Shown here: piece after piece, positions 31,163 through 38,886 of the stretch
Layout: each line of letters begins with the position of its first letter
Numbering within the stretch: the first letter of the stretch is position 1
NCBI GenBank assembly: GCA_900321715.1
Contig: ONXC01000017.1
Span: 1 to 38,886 of the forward strand
DNA length: 38,886 nucleotides
Origin: an uncultured Bacteroidales bacterium
Lineage (GTDB): Bacteria > Bacteroidota > Bacteroidia > Bacteroidales > UBA932
Reading direction: 5' to 3'
Translations under genes and position numbers: made by a program
The notes under the pieces: generated by a model
Told to the model about the DNA's origin: nothing
Database searches by the model: none
The model's input: the letters and a program-made list of their open reading frames with translations, nothing else

Positions 31163-31180
31163 CAAAGATAAGGAAAATCC
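31163..31180 (-). promoter_or_regulatory. Shared promoter block, copy 4 (flavoprotein gene)
   Basis: On the minus strand GAGCGTTCGG-CGGATTTTCC is followed by T and a perfect TATCTTTG (31163-31170), 18 bp before the start at 31144. Nearly identical to copy 2. Confidence 0.7.
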
Positions 31181-31202
31181 GCCGAACGCTCTAAAACCCA
31201 CA

Positions 31203-32345
31203 TCAGTAGGTTTCCTTCAGCCAGCGCTCGAAGAACTTGTCCGTTATGCTGTATTCCTTTTCGTTATCGACAACGCGGTAGGTTATGAGTTGCTCGTCAA
31301 GCAGTTTGGCGATGGCCTTCTGCGCCGAGCTTGGTGAAGGGAGGGCATTCCTTTTCACGAAGGCACCCGACATGGGTTTCCTGGCGGGGTTTTCCTTCGC
31401 CACCGCAGCCAGCATCTGCTTCATCGGGATGGGGAGAGATGACATGATCTCGGAATATGTATGTCCGTTCTCCTCAAGGATTGCATCTATGGTCTTCCTT
31501 ACCGTCTCCCCGTTCACGGCTTCCCCGGGAGCGGCAAACGCAAAGATATCGTGGAAGACCTTGTGGTTGTAGTAAGTGTATCCCTCGAACTGGTCGTAGC
31601 AGTCTCCGACCACTTCCGCAGAGATCTCAATCCCGGCTTCGCCGAAATTCCTCACGACGAAATCCACATACTTCGACCGCTCGATGCATCCCAGATGAAC
31701 GGGCTGGGCGCTGTTGTAGAAAGGCTTCGAATATGAAGAGAACATCTGCTCCAGGATATGCCGGTTGCTGCCGGAGAATATGAAATGGCAGTTATTCATC
31801 TTCTGGATCTGTGTCCTCAGGAGCGCCTCCACGTTCTTCTCCGGATAACGGGATATCTGCTGGAACTCATCTATCGCAACGATGCAGGGCCTGTCCGCCT
31901 TCTCGAGGTATTCAAATATCTCCTCCAGCGACAGCTCCGGCTGCAGGATGTCACCAAGCTGTAGGTTGACCTGGGGCTCCCCGGTAACCGGATTCACGCT
32001 GAATGCGGCTGCAAGTGACCTGATGGTACTAAGGAACAGCTTCAGCGCCTTCTTCCCTTCCGGAACCAGTTCCTGGTAAATGGCCTTCCCGAGGAAGAAC
32101 ACCATCTCCTGCAGGGAGCCGGTAGCATAGATGTCGACATAGAAGGTATGGTAATTCTTACTTATCCTCTCATCATTGAAGATATGACGGATAAGCTGAG
32201 TCTTGCCCATCCTGCGGGATGAGGTCAGAAGGACATTGCTCTGGTTGCGGACCTGCGTGATGATCAGGTCCGTCTCCCTCTCCCTGTCGCAGAAATACTT
32301 CTCAGGGATTATTCCAGTCAGGTAGAAAGGATTCATCATTTCCAT
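31203..32345 (-). CDS. AAA-type ATPase with C-terminal winged helix (archaeal-ATPase-like)
   Basis: A 380-residue protein. P-loop is the variant TSSRRMGKT (41-49); Walker B is CIVAIDEFQQ with D159 and E160; a FIFSGSNRHILEQMF sensor region follows. The C-terminal 100 residues carry a winged helix (LPSPSSAQKAIAKLLDEQLITYR) and a final ITDKFFERWL. This is the archaeal-type ATPase group, common in Bacteroidota and often linked to selfish or mobile DNA; its job is unknown, and it lacks the DUF234 nuclease tail. The region is free of GGCCGAT heptamers. The upstream AT-rich repeats may be its binding sites. Confidence 0.85.
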   Translation of the reverse strand: MEMMNPFYLTGIIPEKYFCDRERETDLIITQVRNQSNVLLTSSRRMGKTQLIRHIFNDERISKNYHTFYVDIYATGSLQEMVFFLGKAIYQELVPEGKKALKLFLSTIRSLAAAFSVNPVTGEPQVNLQLGDILQPELSLEEIFEYLEKADRPCIVAIDEFQQISRYPEKNVEALLRTQIQKMNNCHFIFSGSNRHILEQMFSSYSKPFYNSAQPVHLGCIERSKYVDFVVRNFGEAGIEISAEVVGDCYDQFEGYTYYNHKVFHDIFAFAAPGEAVNGETVRKTIDAILEENGHTYSEIMSSLPIPMKQMLAAVAKENPARKPMSGAFVKRNALPSPSSAQKAIAKLLDEQLITYRVVDNEKEYSITDKFFERWLKETY

Positions 32346-32353
32346 ATTTTTTG

Positions 32354-32361
32354 CGAATATA
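32354..32361 (-). promoter_or_regulatory. Possible -7 box TATATTCG of the ATPase gene
   Basis: One base off the TAnnTTTG consensus, 8 bp before the ATG at 32345. Confidence 0.4.
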
Positions 32362-32378
32362 ATGAATTAACAAATCAT

Positions 32379-32423
32379 ATCCAAATTTAGATAATCCAAA
32401 ATAGATAATCTGATTTGGATAAT
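32379..32423. repeat. AT-rich direct and inverted repeats upstream of the ATPase gene
   Basis: ATCCAAATTTAGATAATC (32379-32396) and ATCCAAAATAGATAATC (32394-32410) are imperfect overlapping direct repeats, with an inverted ATTTGGATAAT at 32413-32423. It is placed at the promoter of the ATPase gene. It may be an operator or iteron-like site. The rest of the 32346-32589 gap shows no supported gene. Confidence 0.5.
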
Positions 32424-32589
32424 GGAAAACGGTCTGCTTTACGCATTCTTGCAAGCCTTCCCTTATTGTGCCGATGATTTCTGAGCAGCTATCTTTGCAG
32501 GAGACATTTCCTGGCGTATCCGGTAAACGGCTGGAAATTTCTAGGTTTCATCCCCGGGACCTCTCACGAAGACGGTCCGGGATTCTGCA

Positions 32590-32889
32590 CTACATGACCT
32601 CCAGCCTGGGTTTCACGGGGTCCGTCAGGCGGATGATACGGTCCCTCTCGACGGATGTCACCCCCCTGACCTTCCTGAAGAAGGTGATGGCATCATGGAT
32701 GTCCTTCCCGTCAGGGATCCTTATGGCCATCCCCGGGATGAGGCTGTAATCGTACTTCACTTCTGCCCCGTAGGCCTCAATGGCCTCCAGGAGCGGCTCC
32801 TTTCCGACCGCCTCGTCGTACATGATGATGAGGGTGTTCGGCGAGTACTCCCCTTCCGGTTCCGCGGTCACCAGCAACGGTACCTCCAC
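32590..32889 (-). CDS. Small Inhibitor I9/propeptide-like protein
   Basis: A 99-residue protein with a GTG start 14 bp after the fucosidase stop. The stretch TLIIMYDEAVGKEPLLEAIEAYG, VKYDYSLIPGMAIRIPDGKD and VTSVERDRII has the order of an Inhibitor_I9 domain, the ferredoxin-like fold of subtilisin propeptides (VxYDYS.IxGMAI, then V.SVE.DRII). No protease domain is attached, so it would be a stand-alone protease inhibitor or chaperone. No signal peptide is seen with this start. It is cotranscribed with the fucosidase gene by position. The GTG start is uncertain. Confidence 0.6.
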   Translation of the reverse strand: MEVPLLVTAEPEGEYSPNTLIIMYDEAVGKEPLLEAIEAYGAEVKYDYSLIPGMAIRIPDGKDIHDAITFFRKVRGVTSVERDRIIRLTDPVKPRLEVM

Positions 32890-32903
32890 GGGAGAAGTGC
32901 GCC

Positions 32904-34325
32904 TTACCTTTCCTCAAAATACAGGCCAACCCCGCAGAGGACGGGACTCGCCTTGGATGAGAGGATGCGTACGCGAAGGCGCCGACTTCTGACAGGAGGA
33001 ATCCTCAGGAGCCGCCTGTATCCCACCGTCGTTCCCTCAGCGAGGGTGCGCCACTTCCCGTCCCCGTCGGGGATCTCCACGACGAAGGAGCGGATGCGTT
33101 GTCCAAGGGGGATGTATTCCTTCAGCTCCAGGATGTTGAAGAGACGCTCCTCAGGAAGGACCAGTTCGAAGGTAGCGCAGGTATCCCTCCCTGCCGCAGC
33201 CCAGAAGCGGTCATATCGGCCGTCCAGCATATTCCCACCGCGGTAACGGGGGCCGAACGAGGAGGAGGTCCTGACGCTCGCGCCTTCTGCGAGATTCTCA
33301 CCGAACACACGGTCAAGCCTCTCACGGAACTCCATCAGCCTTGCGGAGTCCACGGGATGGATGCGCCCCGTGGTGTCCGGAGGGACATTGAGAAGAAGAA
33401 GGGCGTTGCGGCCCACGCTGCCAATGTAGATATCCATCAGCTCGTCCACGCTCTTGACCCTGCCGTTCTCACTTTCTCTCCAGAACCATCCCGGCCGGAT
33501 GGAGACATCGGCCTCGGCGGGTATCCAGTACTGCCCGTCCTCATCGCCTTCCCCAAGGCTTCTTTCCGGAGGTGCTCCCGCACCGGGGGCATAGCCGTCG
33601 GCATCCAGGGTGCTCCAGTTGGTCTCCCCCGCAAGGCCTCGTTCGTTACCCACCCAACGGCAGCCGGGACCGACGTCACTGAATAGGACGGCTCCGGGAT
33701 TAAGGCCAAGGACGCTCCTGTGGAAGAGAGGCCAGTCGTACTCCTGCACCCTGCCACTCGGCCCTTCCCCGCAGGCGCCGTCGAACCACTGCTCGAAAAG
33801 CGCCCCGTAGCGGCCGTCATGGACGCTGCGGAGGGTCCTGGCGTATTTCTCATTATACTCCGGCGTTCCGTATGCGGGATCGTTCCTGTCCCAGGGAGAG
33901 ATATAGACACCCATCTTCAGCCCGGCCGCGGCGCAGGCCTCGGAGAGCTCCTTCAGGACGTCCCCTTTCCCGTTCCGCCAGCGGCTCTCCCTCACGGTAT
34001 GGCTGCTTTCGGGACTGGGCCAGAGGCAGAAGCCGTCATGGTGCTTCGCCGTCAGGATGATGCCCTTCATCCCCGCCCTGCGGGCAATATCGGCCCACTG
34101 GTGGCAGTCAAGGTCAGAGGGGTTGAAGAGGTCCTCCGCCTCCGTCCCGAGACCCCATTCCCTGCCGCTGAAGGTGTTGGGGCCGAAGTGCACGAAGAGG
34201 TTCATCTCCATCTTCTGCCACTCCAGCTGCGACCCGGTGGGCACCGGACCGCAGGGGGCCGGCGCCTGGACGCAGGCTAGGGAGATGGACGCCAGAAGCG
34301 TCAGTGTGAGTACGCGCTTCACCAT
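32904..34325 (-). CDS. Alpha-L-fucosidase, GH29, lipoprotein
   Basis: A 473-residue protein with a lipobox SLAC (C18). The catalytic domain has the GH29 order: MNLFVHFGPNTFSGREWG, GIILTAKHHDGFCLWPS, GVYISPWDRN, and the nucleophile D182 in FEQWFDGACG. A C-terminal beta-sandwich (NLAEGASVRTSSSFGPRYRGGNMLDGRYDRFWAA) resembles a F5/8-type carbohydrate-binding module. It releases alpha-L-fucose from glycans, likely host mucin or milk-type sugars, at the cell surface or in the periplasm. The I9-like gene follows it in the same direction. Confidence 0.92.
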   Translation of the reverse strand: MVKRVLTLTLLASISLACVQAPAPCGPVPTGSQLEWQKMEMNLFVHFGPNTFSGREWGLGTEAEDLFNPSDLDCHQWADIARRAGMKGIILTAKHHDGFCLWPSPESSHTVRESRWRNGKGDVLKELSEACAAAGLKMGVYISPWDRNDPAYGTPEYNEKYARTLRSVHDGRYGALFEQWFDGACGEGPSGRVQEYDWPLFHRSVLGLNPGAVLFSDVGPGCRWVGNERGLAGETNWSTLDADGYAPGAGAPPERSLGEGDEDGQYWIPAEADVSIRPGWFWRESENGRVKSVDELMDIYIGSVGRNALLLLNVPPDTTGRIHPVDSARLMEFRERLDRVFGENLAEGASVRTSSSFGPRYRGGNMLDGRYDRFWAAAGRDTCATFELVLPEERLFNILELKEYIPLGQRIRSFVVEIPDGDGKWRTLAEGTTVGYRRLLRIPPVRSRRLRVRILSSKASPVLCGVGLYFEER

Positions 34326-34416
34326 TTGTCTGCCAAGTTAGGCATTTCCCGTTGCCATCCTCTCAATGCGCCTTGCAGAGTGGGCTTTGAAGGAAGTAAC
34401 GGAAGGACTGAAATAA

Positions 34417-35745
34417 CTACTTGCACAGCATAATATCCAGGATCATACTGTCCGTGGCCTTCATTCCGGCAGAGCCGATGGCGCCCACGTTACGGATGGT
34501 GGCCTCAACATCGTCCTCCACAATGCCGTCCGTGGATGGAATGCAGGTGCCGCGGAGGGCCAGGACGGCCGATTGCACCGCGCAGGACACCCCTGAAGCC
34601 ACTTTCATGGCGCAGCCAACCTTGGCACCGTCACACACCATTCCGGTGATGTTTCCGGCCATGTTCTTGATGGCGTAGCAAACCTCATCATATCCGCCGC
34701 CCTGCAGGTACACTATTCCGCAGGCGCTGCCTGTAGATGCCACCACGCAGCCGCAGAGGGCACTCAGTTTTCCAAGGAAATGCTTGATATGGATGGCTAC
34801 AAGGTTACTGAGGATGAGGGCGCGGGCAAGGGGTTCATCGGCCACATTATACTTCATGGCATAGGCGATGATGGGCATACTCACCGTGATGCCCTGATTG
34901 CCGCTGCCGCTGTTTGACATAGCGGGGAGGGTGCTCCCGGCCATACGGGCGTCTGACGCGGCGGCGGTCATTCCCATCGCAAAACTCAGGAAATCGTCAC
35001 CGAAAACCTCCTTCTGGTTCTCCCTGATGGCTTTTCCCACCTTCAGGCCATAGTCTCCGCGAAGGCCTTCTTTGGCAAGTGCCAGGTTCAGTTCGCGGTC
35101 TCCAAGGATGAAGGAAATGTCTTCGTAAGGCGCCGTGCGGGCAAAATCCCAGATATCTTTTACCGTAAGATCATATGCTTCTGGCCTGTATTCCTTTGCC
35201 GCCGCGGCCGATTCCGAACTCATCAGGATTTTATCGGCAAAACTGGTTTCCACTATACGGTCGTGGTCGTCTTCGATGACGGCATAGGCGTGAGGGTCCA
35301 CCTCTGCGCTGGCCTCAAGGCCGCCTTCCACTGAAACGGTGGCCTTCACATAGAGGAGATGCTCAGTATCGGCCACGGAAATATGCACGCAGCCCTTGGA
35401 GACCAGCTCCTTTGCCCTTTCAACGGCTTCCGGAGTAAGGCCGCTCAGAACCTCAAGTCCAAGGGAAGAGTCCCCGCAGACGGCTCCTAACGCCGCCGCA
35501 ACCGGAAGGCCTACCATTCCCGTTCCGGGAATTCCAACGCCCATACCGTTCTTAAGGATATTGCCGCTTACGGCTACATCCAGCCTGAAATCGGCCGTCA
35601 GGCGCCAGTCCTTGCCGCACGGGCAGTTCTCGCTGATTATCTCCGCGGCCTTGGCCACCGCCAGCGCCACGGCAATGGGTTCCGTACACCCCAGCGCAGG
35701 TTTCACCTCCTGCTTTATCAGTGCAATTATCTCCTGTGGTTTCAT
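34417..35745 (-). CDS. cyuA: L-cysteine desulfidase, CyuA/YhaM (UPF0597) family
   Basis: A 442-residue protein of the serine-dehydratase-alpha-like UPF0597 family. Typical parts are PALGCTEPIAVALA at the N-terminus (with the conserved Cys), SGNILKNGMGVGIPGTG, MAGSTLPAMSNSGSGNQGI, CDGAKVGCAMKVASGV and the end NVGAIGSAGMKATDSMILDIM. These enzymes bind an iron-sulfur cluster and degrade L-cysteine to pyruvate, ammonia and sulfide. It stands alone under its own promoter box. An L-serine role is possible but less likely by family. Confidence 0.88.
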   Translation of the reverse strand: MKPQEIIALIKQEVKPALGCTEPIAVALAVAKAAEIISENCPCGKDWRLTADFRLDVAVSGNILKNGMGVGIPGTGMVGLPVAAALGAVCGDSSLGLEVLSGLTPEAVERAKELVSKGCVHISVADTEHLLYVKATVSVEGGLEASAEVDPHAYAVIEDDHDRIVETSFADKILMSSESAAAAKEYRPEAYDLTVKDIWDFARTAPYEDISFILGDRELNLALAKEGLRGDYGLKVGKAIRENQKEVFGDDFLSFAMGMTAAASDARMAGSTLPAMSNSGSGNQGITVSMPIIAYAMKYNVADEPLARALILSNLVAIHIKHFLGKLSALCGCVVASTGSACGIVYLQGGGYDEVCYAIKNMAGNITGMVCDGAKVGCAMKVASGVSCAVQSAVLALRGTCIPSTDGIVEDDVEATIRNVGAIGSAGMKATDSMILDIMLCK

Positions 35746-35749
35746 AGTA

Positions 35750-35757
35750 CAAATATA
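35750..35757 (-). promoter_or_regulatory. -7 promoter box TATATTTG of the cyuA gene
   Basis: Perfect TAnnTTTG on the minus strand, only 4 bp before the ATG at 35745, implying a leaderless message or a start further in. Confidence 0.6.
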
Positions 35758-35785
35758 GTTAAAATTTCGGAGCGGAGCGACTAAG

Positions 35786-35852
35786 CCCTCCCCCGAGGGG
35801 AGGGTTTGGGAGGGGGTAACGTTGAACGAAGTGGTTCAAATCCCCGAAGGGG
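35786..35852. repeat. G/C-block hairpins in the cyuA-tRNA gap
   Basis: CCCTCCCCC-GA-GGGGAGGG (35786-35804) is a strong hairpin, followed by TTTGGGAGGGGG; downstream are GAAC...GTTC and CCCCGAAGGGG small hairpins. The block resembles a short intergenic repeat that I recall from other Bacteroidota genomes. Confidence 0.5.
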
Positions 35853-35860
35853 ACACGAGT

Positions 35861-35884
35861 AAAGGCTGCCGTCTGGCAGCCTTT
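35861..35884 (-). terminator. Hairpin downstream of tRNA-Ile2
   Basis: AAAGGCTGCC and GGCAGCCTTT form a perfect 10-bp stem with a 4-nt loop, starting 6 bp after the tRNA 3' end. No long T-run follows beyond the paired TTT, but its strength and position suggest the end of the rpsG-fusA-rpsJ-tRNA transcript. Confidence 0.7.
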
Positions 35885-35890
35885 AGGAAG

Positions 35891-35963
35891 TGGCCCCAGC
35901 AGGATTTGAACCTGCGACCCACGGATTATGAGTCCGCTGCTCTAACCGCTGAGCTATGGGGCC
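35891..35963 (-). tRNA. tRNA-Ile2 (anticodon CAU, lysidine type)
   Basis: A 73-nt gene on the minus strand beginning GGCCCCATAGCTCAG and ending GGGGCCA, with D-arm GGTTAGAGC, anticodon loop CTCATAA and T-arm GGTTCAAATCC. The anticodon CAT would suggest Met, but the acceptor stem GGCCCC and the body match the tRNA-Ile2 known from E. coli, in which C34 is changed to lysidine by TilS so that it reads AUA as Ile. The 3' CCA is not encoded. It lies 18 bp after rpsJ. Confidence 0.93.
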
Positions 35964-35981
35964 TTTAGGTGAGGGCTAGCC

Positions 35982-36287
35982 TCACACTTTGATCTCAACC
36001 TCAACGCCTGAAGGAAGCTCCAGCTTCATGAGGGCGTCTACGGTCTTGGCGTTGGACTCGTCGATGTCGATAAGACGTACATAGGAGTCCAGCTCGAACT
36101 GCTCACGGCTCTTCTTGTTAACGAAGGTTGAGCGGTTCACAGTGAAGATCTTCTTGTTGGTGGGAAGAGGAATGGGACCTACTACCTTTGCACCCGTTGC
36201 CTTCACTGTATCAACGATCTTTGCAGCAGACTTGTCTACCAGCATGTGATCGAAAGATTTCAGCTTGATTCTGATTTTCTGGCTCAT
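35982..36287 (-). CDS. rpsJ: 30S ribosomal protein S10
   Basis: A 101-residue protein of normal S10 length. It starts [21 protein letters not shown] and holds [19 protein letters not shown] and [15 protein letters not shown], all S10 hallmarks. It is also the transcription factor NusE. It follows fusA by about 30 bp. In most Bacteroidota rplC would follow; here there is a tRNA gene and then unrelated genes, so the S10 operon is broken at this point. A weak hairpin (35969-35985) overlaps its stop. Confidence 0.97.
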   Translation of the reverse strand: MSQKIRIKLKSFDHMLVDKSAAKIVDTVKATGAKVVGPIPLPTNKKIFTVNRSTFVNKKSREQFELDSYVRLIDIDESNAKTVDALMKLELPSGVEVEIKV

Positions 36288-36317
36288 ATCAATTACTTTT
36301 TAACTTTTTGCTTGGGT

Positions 36318-38435
36318 TTACTCGTCGTCAGACACACGGTATCCGCTCTTCTCGATGATGTCCTTTGCAAGGTTTGCAGGGACCTCAGCGTAGTGGTCGA
36401 AGGTCATGGTGCTGGTGGCACGGCCTGATGAAAGGGTGCGCAGCACTGTGACATAACCAAACTGCTCTGAGAGCGGAACGTATGCCTTGACGATACGTGC
36501 TCCGTTGGCGGTGGAGTCCATGGCAACAATCTGGCCGCGGCGGCGGTTGAGGTCTCCTACGATGTCTCCCATGTAGTCTTCCGGAGTTACTACCTCAAGG
36601 CTCATGATGGGCTCAAGGAGTACCGGGTGACACTTGGGGCAAGCGTGACGGAATGCCATCCTGGCAGCCAGCTCGAAGGAGAGCTGATCTGAATCCACGG
36701 GGTGGTAGCTACCGTCAATGACCTCTACCTTAAGGGAAGGAACCTCGTAACCGGCAAGGACACCGTTGAGCATTGCGCTCTGGAAACCTTTCTCGATTGA
36801 CGGGATGAATTCCTTGGGAATGTTGCCGCCTTTGACCGAATTGATGAACTGAAGACCCTGAACGCCTTCATCGGCAGGAGAGATGTTAACGATGATGTCT
36901 GCGAACTTACCGCGACCGCCGGTCTGCTTCTTGAAGACCTCACGGAGCTGATAGCTTCCGGTGATGGACTCCTTGTAGTTGACCTGGGGTGCGCCCTGGT
37001 TGATGTCCACGCCGAATTCACGGCGGAGACGGTCCACGATGATATCCAGATGGAGCTCACCCATACCGCTGATGACGGTCTGGCCGGTCTCCGGGTCTGA
37101 TTTCACGGTGAAGGTAGGATCTTCCTCGGCCAGTTTGCTGAGGGCAATGCCAAGCTTGTCAAGATCCTTCTGGGTCTTGGGCTCAACTGCAATGCCGATA
37201 ACCGGATCCGGGAATTCCATGGTTTCCAGGGTGATGGGCTTTTCCTCCAGGCACACGGTGTCTCCGGTGCGGAGGTCCTTGAATCCCACAGCTGCGCAGA
37301 TGTCACCTGCTTCCACGAACTCTATGGGGTTCTGGTGGTTGGAGTGCATCTGGTACAGGCGGGCAACCCTCTCTTTCTTGCCGGTGCGGGTGTTGTACAC
37401 GTAAGAACCTGCATCCAGACGGCCGCTGTATGCGCGAAGGAATGCAAGACGGCCGACGAACGGATCCGTGGCAATCTTGAACACCAGGGCGCAGAAGGGC
37501 TCCTCTGCGGAAGGTTTACGGGTGATCTCATCACCGGTACGGGGGTTGGTTCCCTTAACGGCTCCCTTGTCAAGAGGAGAAGGCAGATACCTTATTACGG
37601 CATCCAGGAGGAACTGTACGCCCTTGTTCTTGAAGGAAGAACCGCAGCAGGCAGGGACAATCTGCATTGAGATGCAGCCCTTGCGGATTGCGGCTATGAT
37701 TTCCTCCTTGGTAAGGGAATCAGGATCCTCGAAGTACTTCTCCATCAGGGTCTCATCGCACTCTGCGGCGGCCTCCAGGAGGATATCCCTCCAACGGGCG
37801 GCCTCTCCCTTGAGCTCTGCGGGGATCTCGCCTTCCTTGTAGTTGACAAGTTCCTCGGAGTTGCCATCGTAGAATATGGCCTTCATGTCGATGAGGTCTA
37901 CGATGCCTTCGAATTTATCTTCGGCACCGATAGGGAGACAGATGGGAACTGCGGTTGCGCCGAGCTTGTTCTTGATTTCCTCAACGCATGCGAGGAAGTC
38001 TGCGCCGACGCGGTCCATCTTGTTCACATAGGCAATCTTAGGTACACCGTATTTATCGGCCTGGCGCCATACGGTCTCACTCTGAGGCTGTACGCGGCCC
38101 ACGGCGCAGAATGTTGCAACTGTACCATCCAGGACACGGAGGCTGCGCTCCACCTCTACGGTGAAGTCCACGTGACCGGGAGTGTCGATAAGGTTGATCT
38201 GATAGGTGTCACCGTTGTAGTGCCAGAAGGCTGTGGTAGCGGCAGAAGTGATGGTGATACCACGCTCCTGCTCCTGAACCATCCAGTCCATGGTGGCTGC
38301 TCCCTCGTGAACCTCTCCAATCTTATGGGTTTTTCCGGTGTAGTAGAGGATGCGCTCCGACGTGGTGGTCTTACCGGCATCGATGTGAGCCATGATGCCG
38401 ATGTTGCGGGTGTATTTAAGATCTCTCTTTGCCAT
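36318..38435 (-). CDS. fusA: Elongation factor G
   Basis: A 705-residue translational GTPase of normal length. The G motifs are intact: [17 protein letters not shown] (G1), [11 protein letters not shown] (G2), DTPGHVDFT (G3) and NKMDR (G4), followed by domains II to V ending in a Tyr/Val-Ser-Asp-Asp-Glu tail. It moves tRNA and mRNA on the ribosome after peptide transfer. It lies between rpsG and rpsJ as in the str operon. Only one GGCCGAT heptamer occurs in 2.1 kb, probably because its protein sequence is under tight constraint. Confidence 0.98.
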   Translation of the reverse strand: MAKRDLKYTRNIGIMAHIDAGKTTTSERILYYTGKTHKIGEVHEGAATMDWMVQEQERGITITSAATTAFWHYNGDTYQINLIDTPGHVDFTVEVERSLRVLDGTVATFCAVGRVQPQSETVWRQADKYGVPKIAYVNKMDRVGADFLACVEEIKNKLGATAVPICLPIGAEDKFEGIVDLIDMKAIFYDGNSEELVNYKEGEIPAELKGEAARWRDILLEAAAECDETLMEKYFEDPDSLTKEEIIAAIRKGCISMQIVPACCGSSFKNKGVQFLLDAVIRYLPSPLDKGAVKGTNPRTGDEITRKPSAEEPFCALVFKIATDPFVGRLAFLRAYSGRLDAGSYVYNTRTGKKERVARLYQMHSNHQNPIEFVEAGDICAAVGFKDLRTGDTVCLEEKPITLETMEFPDPVIGIAVEPKTQKDLDKLGIALSKLAEEDPTFTVKSDPETGQTVISGMGELHLDIIVDRLRREFGVDINQGAPQVNYKESITGSYQLREVFKKQTGGRGKFADIIVNISPADEGVQGLQFINSVKGGNIPKEFIPSIEKGFQSAMLNGVLAGYEVPSLKVEVIDGSYHPVDSDQLSFELAARMAFRHACPKCHPVLLEPIMSLEVVTPEDYMGDIVGDLNRRRGQIVAMDSTANGARIVKAYVPLSEQFGYVTVLRTLSSGRATSTMTFDHYAEVPANLAKDIIEKSGYRVSDDE

Positions 38436-38447
38436 GAAGCATGATGC

Positions 38448-38886
38448 TTAGAAACGGAAGTGTGCAAAGGCCTTGTTAGCCTCGGCCATTCTGTGCATAT
38501 CCTCTTTACGCTTGAATGCGCCACCTTCATTGTTGTAAGCGGCAACGATCTCTGCGCAAAGTTTTTCTGCCATGGAGTGTCCTGAACGCTTGCGTGCGAA
38601 CTGAATAAGGTTCTTCATAGCGACGGAAACTTTTCTTTCCGGGCGTAACTCCGTAGGCACCTGGAAGTTTGCACCACCGATACGACGGGACTTGACCTCA
38701 ATCTGAGGGGTCACGTTCTCAAGAGCGGTCTTCCAGATATCGAGAGGAGCCTTGTCAGAATCTTTCATCTTCTCGCCCACCAGGTCGATGGCATCATAAA
38801 AGATAGAATACGCGATACTCTTCTTTCCCTGCAGCATAAGATTGTTCACGAAACGGGTAACTTCCACATCGTGAAACTTAGGATCA
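38448..38886 (-). CDS. rpsG: 30S ribosomal protein S7, N-terminus beyond window
   Basis: The frame stays open to the window edge. Residues [17 protein letters not shown] lead into [15 protein letters not shown], and [35 protein letters not shown] and KAFAHFRF close the protein, as in S7. The visible part lacks roughly the first dozen residues. The GTG at about 38867 is an internal valine, not the start. S7 binds the 3' domain of 16S rRNA. fusA starts 12 bp after its stop. Confidence 0.97.
   Translation of the reverse strand, partial: DPKFHDVEVTRFVNNLMLQGKKSIAYSIFYDAIDLVGEKMKDSDKAPLDIWKTALENVTPQIEVKSRRIGGANFQVPTELRPERKVSVAMKNLIQFARKRSGHSMAEKLCAEIVAAYNNEGGAFKRKEDMHRMAEANKAFAHFRF

Larger units (their letters stand above)
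1617..38061. repeat. Dispersed heptamer GGCCGAT/ATCGGCC, about 67 copies
   Basis: Counted by eye on both strands, so a few may be missed. GGCCGAT begins at 1617, 3182, 3417, 4496, 4887, 5667, 6160, 8177, 8567, 9506, 9901, 10262, 10570, 12052, 12181, 12486, 15940, 16681, 16965, 17281, 18900, 19789, 20448, 20943, 21530, 23975, 24281, 24961, 26480, 27307, 27457, 29747, 29906, 30326, 30384, 30683, 34567, 35206. ATCGGCC begins at 5139, 5238, 7718, 7961, 9002, 9316, 10196, 10567, 11535, 15523, 15646, 16327, 16630, 16999, 18122, 18354, 18694, 22657, 23772, 29555, 30014, 30437, 33215, 33507, 34089, 34837, 35368, 35590, 38055. That is 38 plus 29 copies. Confidence 0.85.

Noticed and set aside
29454-31337. 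Several plus-strand frames of 60-130 residues
   Set aside because: They are shadows of the flavoprotein gene.
32468-32749. 93-residue plus-strand frame with TATCTTTG upstream
   Set aside because: Most of it is antisense to the I9-like gene and the peptide has no conserved look; the box lies inside the frame, not before it.
35891-35963. Elongator or initiator tRNA-Met from the CAT anticodon
   Set aside because: The GGCCCC acceptor stem and body match tRNA-Ile2, whose CAU is converted by TilS.

Overview
The window looks like a chromosome segment of a Bacteroidales-type bacterium (Bacteroidota), probably gut-associated. The evidence is the repeated promoter box TAnnTTTG just upstream of starts with little use of Shine-Dalgarno sites, a TonB-type outer-membrane barrel, a periplasmic-propeller histidine kinase, a membrane-anchored TPR-LuxR regulator, many lipoproteins with an LSAC-type lipobox, and the rpsG-fusA-rpsJ order. 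The DNA is moderately GC-rich. No rRNA, IS element, phage or CRISPR array was seen.

Layout. 1-3.7 kb: end of a membrane-protein gene with its winged-helix regulator, an HD-domain protein, a probable toxin-antitoxin pair with a palindromic operator, a GNAT acetyltransferase, and a zinc-ribbon gene followed in frame by the decayed C-terminus of what looks like a flavin oxidase. 3.7-7.2 kb: a TonB-family barrel divergent from an unusual TetR-like regulator. 7.2-18.4 kb: lipoproteins, a sensor kinase/response regulator pair, an AbrB-acyltransferase operon, an acid phosphatase, a Big_2/FISUMP surface lipoprotein, a TPR-LuxR regulator and an esterase. 18.4-20.3 kb: deoD plus a nucleoside-gate membrane protein. 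20.5-25.5 kb: a cation-coupled symporter, divergent from an arginine catabolism operon (EamA permease, guanidino hydrolase, carbamate kinase, ornithine carbamoyltransferase). 25.5-35.7 kb: an FKBP operon, a tocopherol-cyclase-like protein, a sialidase-fold lipoprotein, an FMN/FAD fumarate-reductase-like lipoprotein, an AAA ATPase, a GH29 fucosidase with a small I9-like protein, and a CyuA-type cysteine desulfidase. 35.9-38.9 kb: tRNA-Ile2(CAU), rpsJ, fusA and partial rpsG.

Two signals cut across the gene map. First, the non-palindromic heptamer GGCCGAT (or ATCGGCC) occurs about 67 times, against about 5 expected; it lies in genes of many families and forces unusual codons. It behaves like a genome-wide DNA signal (uptake-sequence-like or Chi-like). 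Second, several intergenic gaps hold degenerate tandem palindromic repeats (periods near 22, 51, 51 and 61 bp). They usually sit between the end of one gene and the TAnnTTTG promoter of the next. Four minus-strand units share an almost identical promoter block GGATTTTCC-TATnTTTG.
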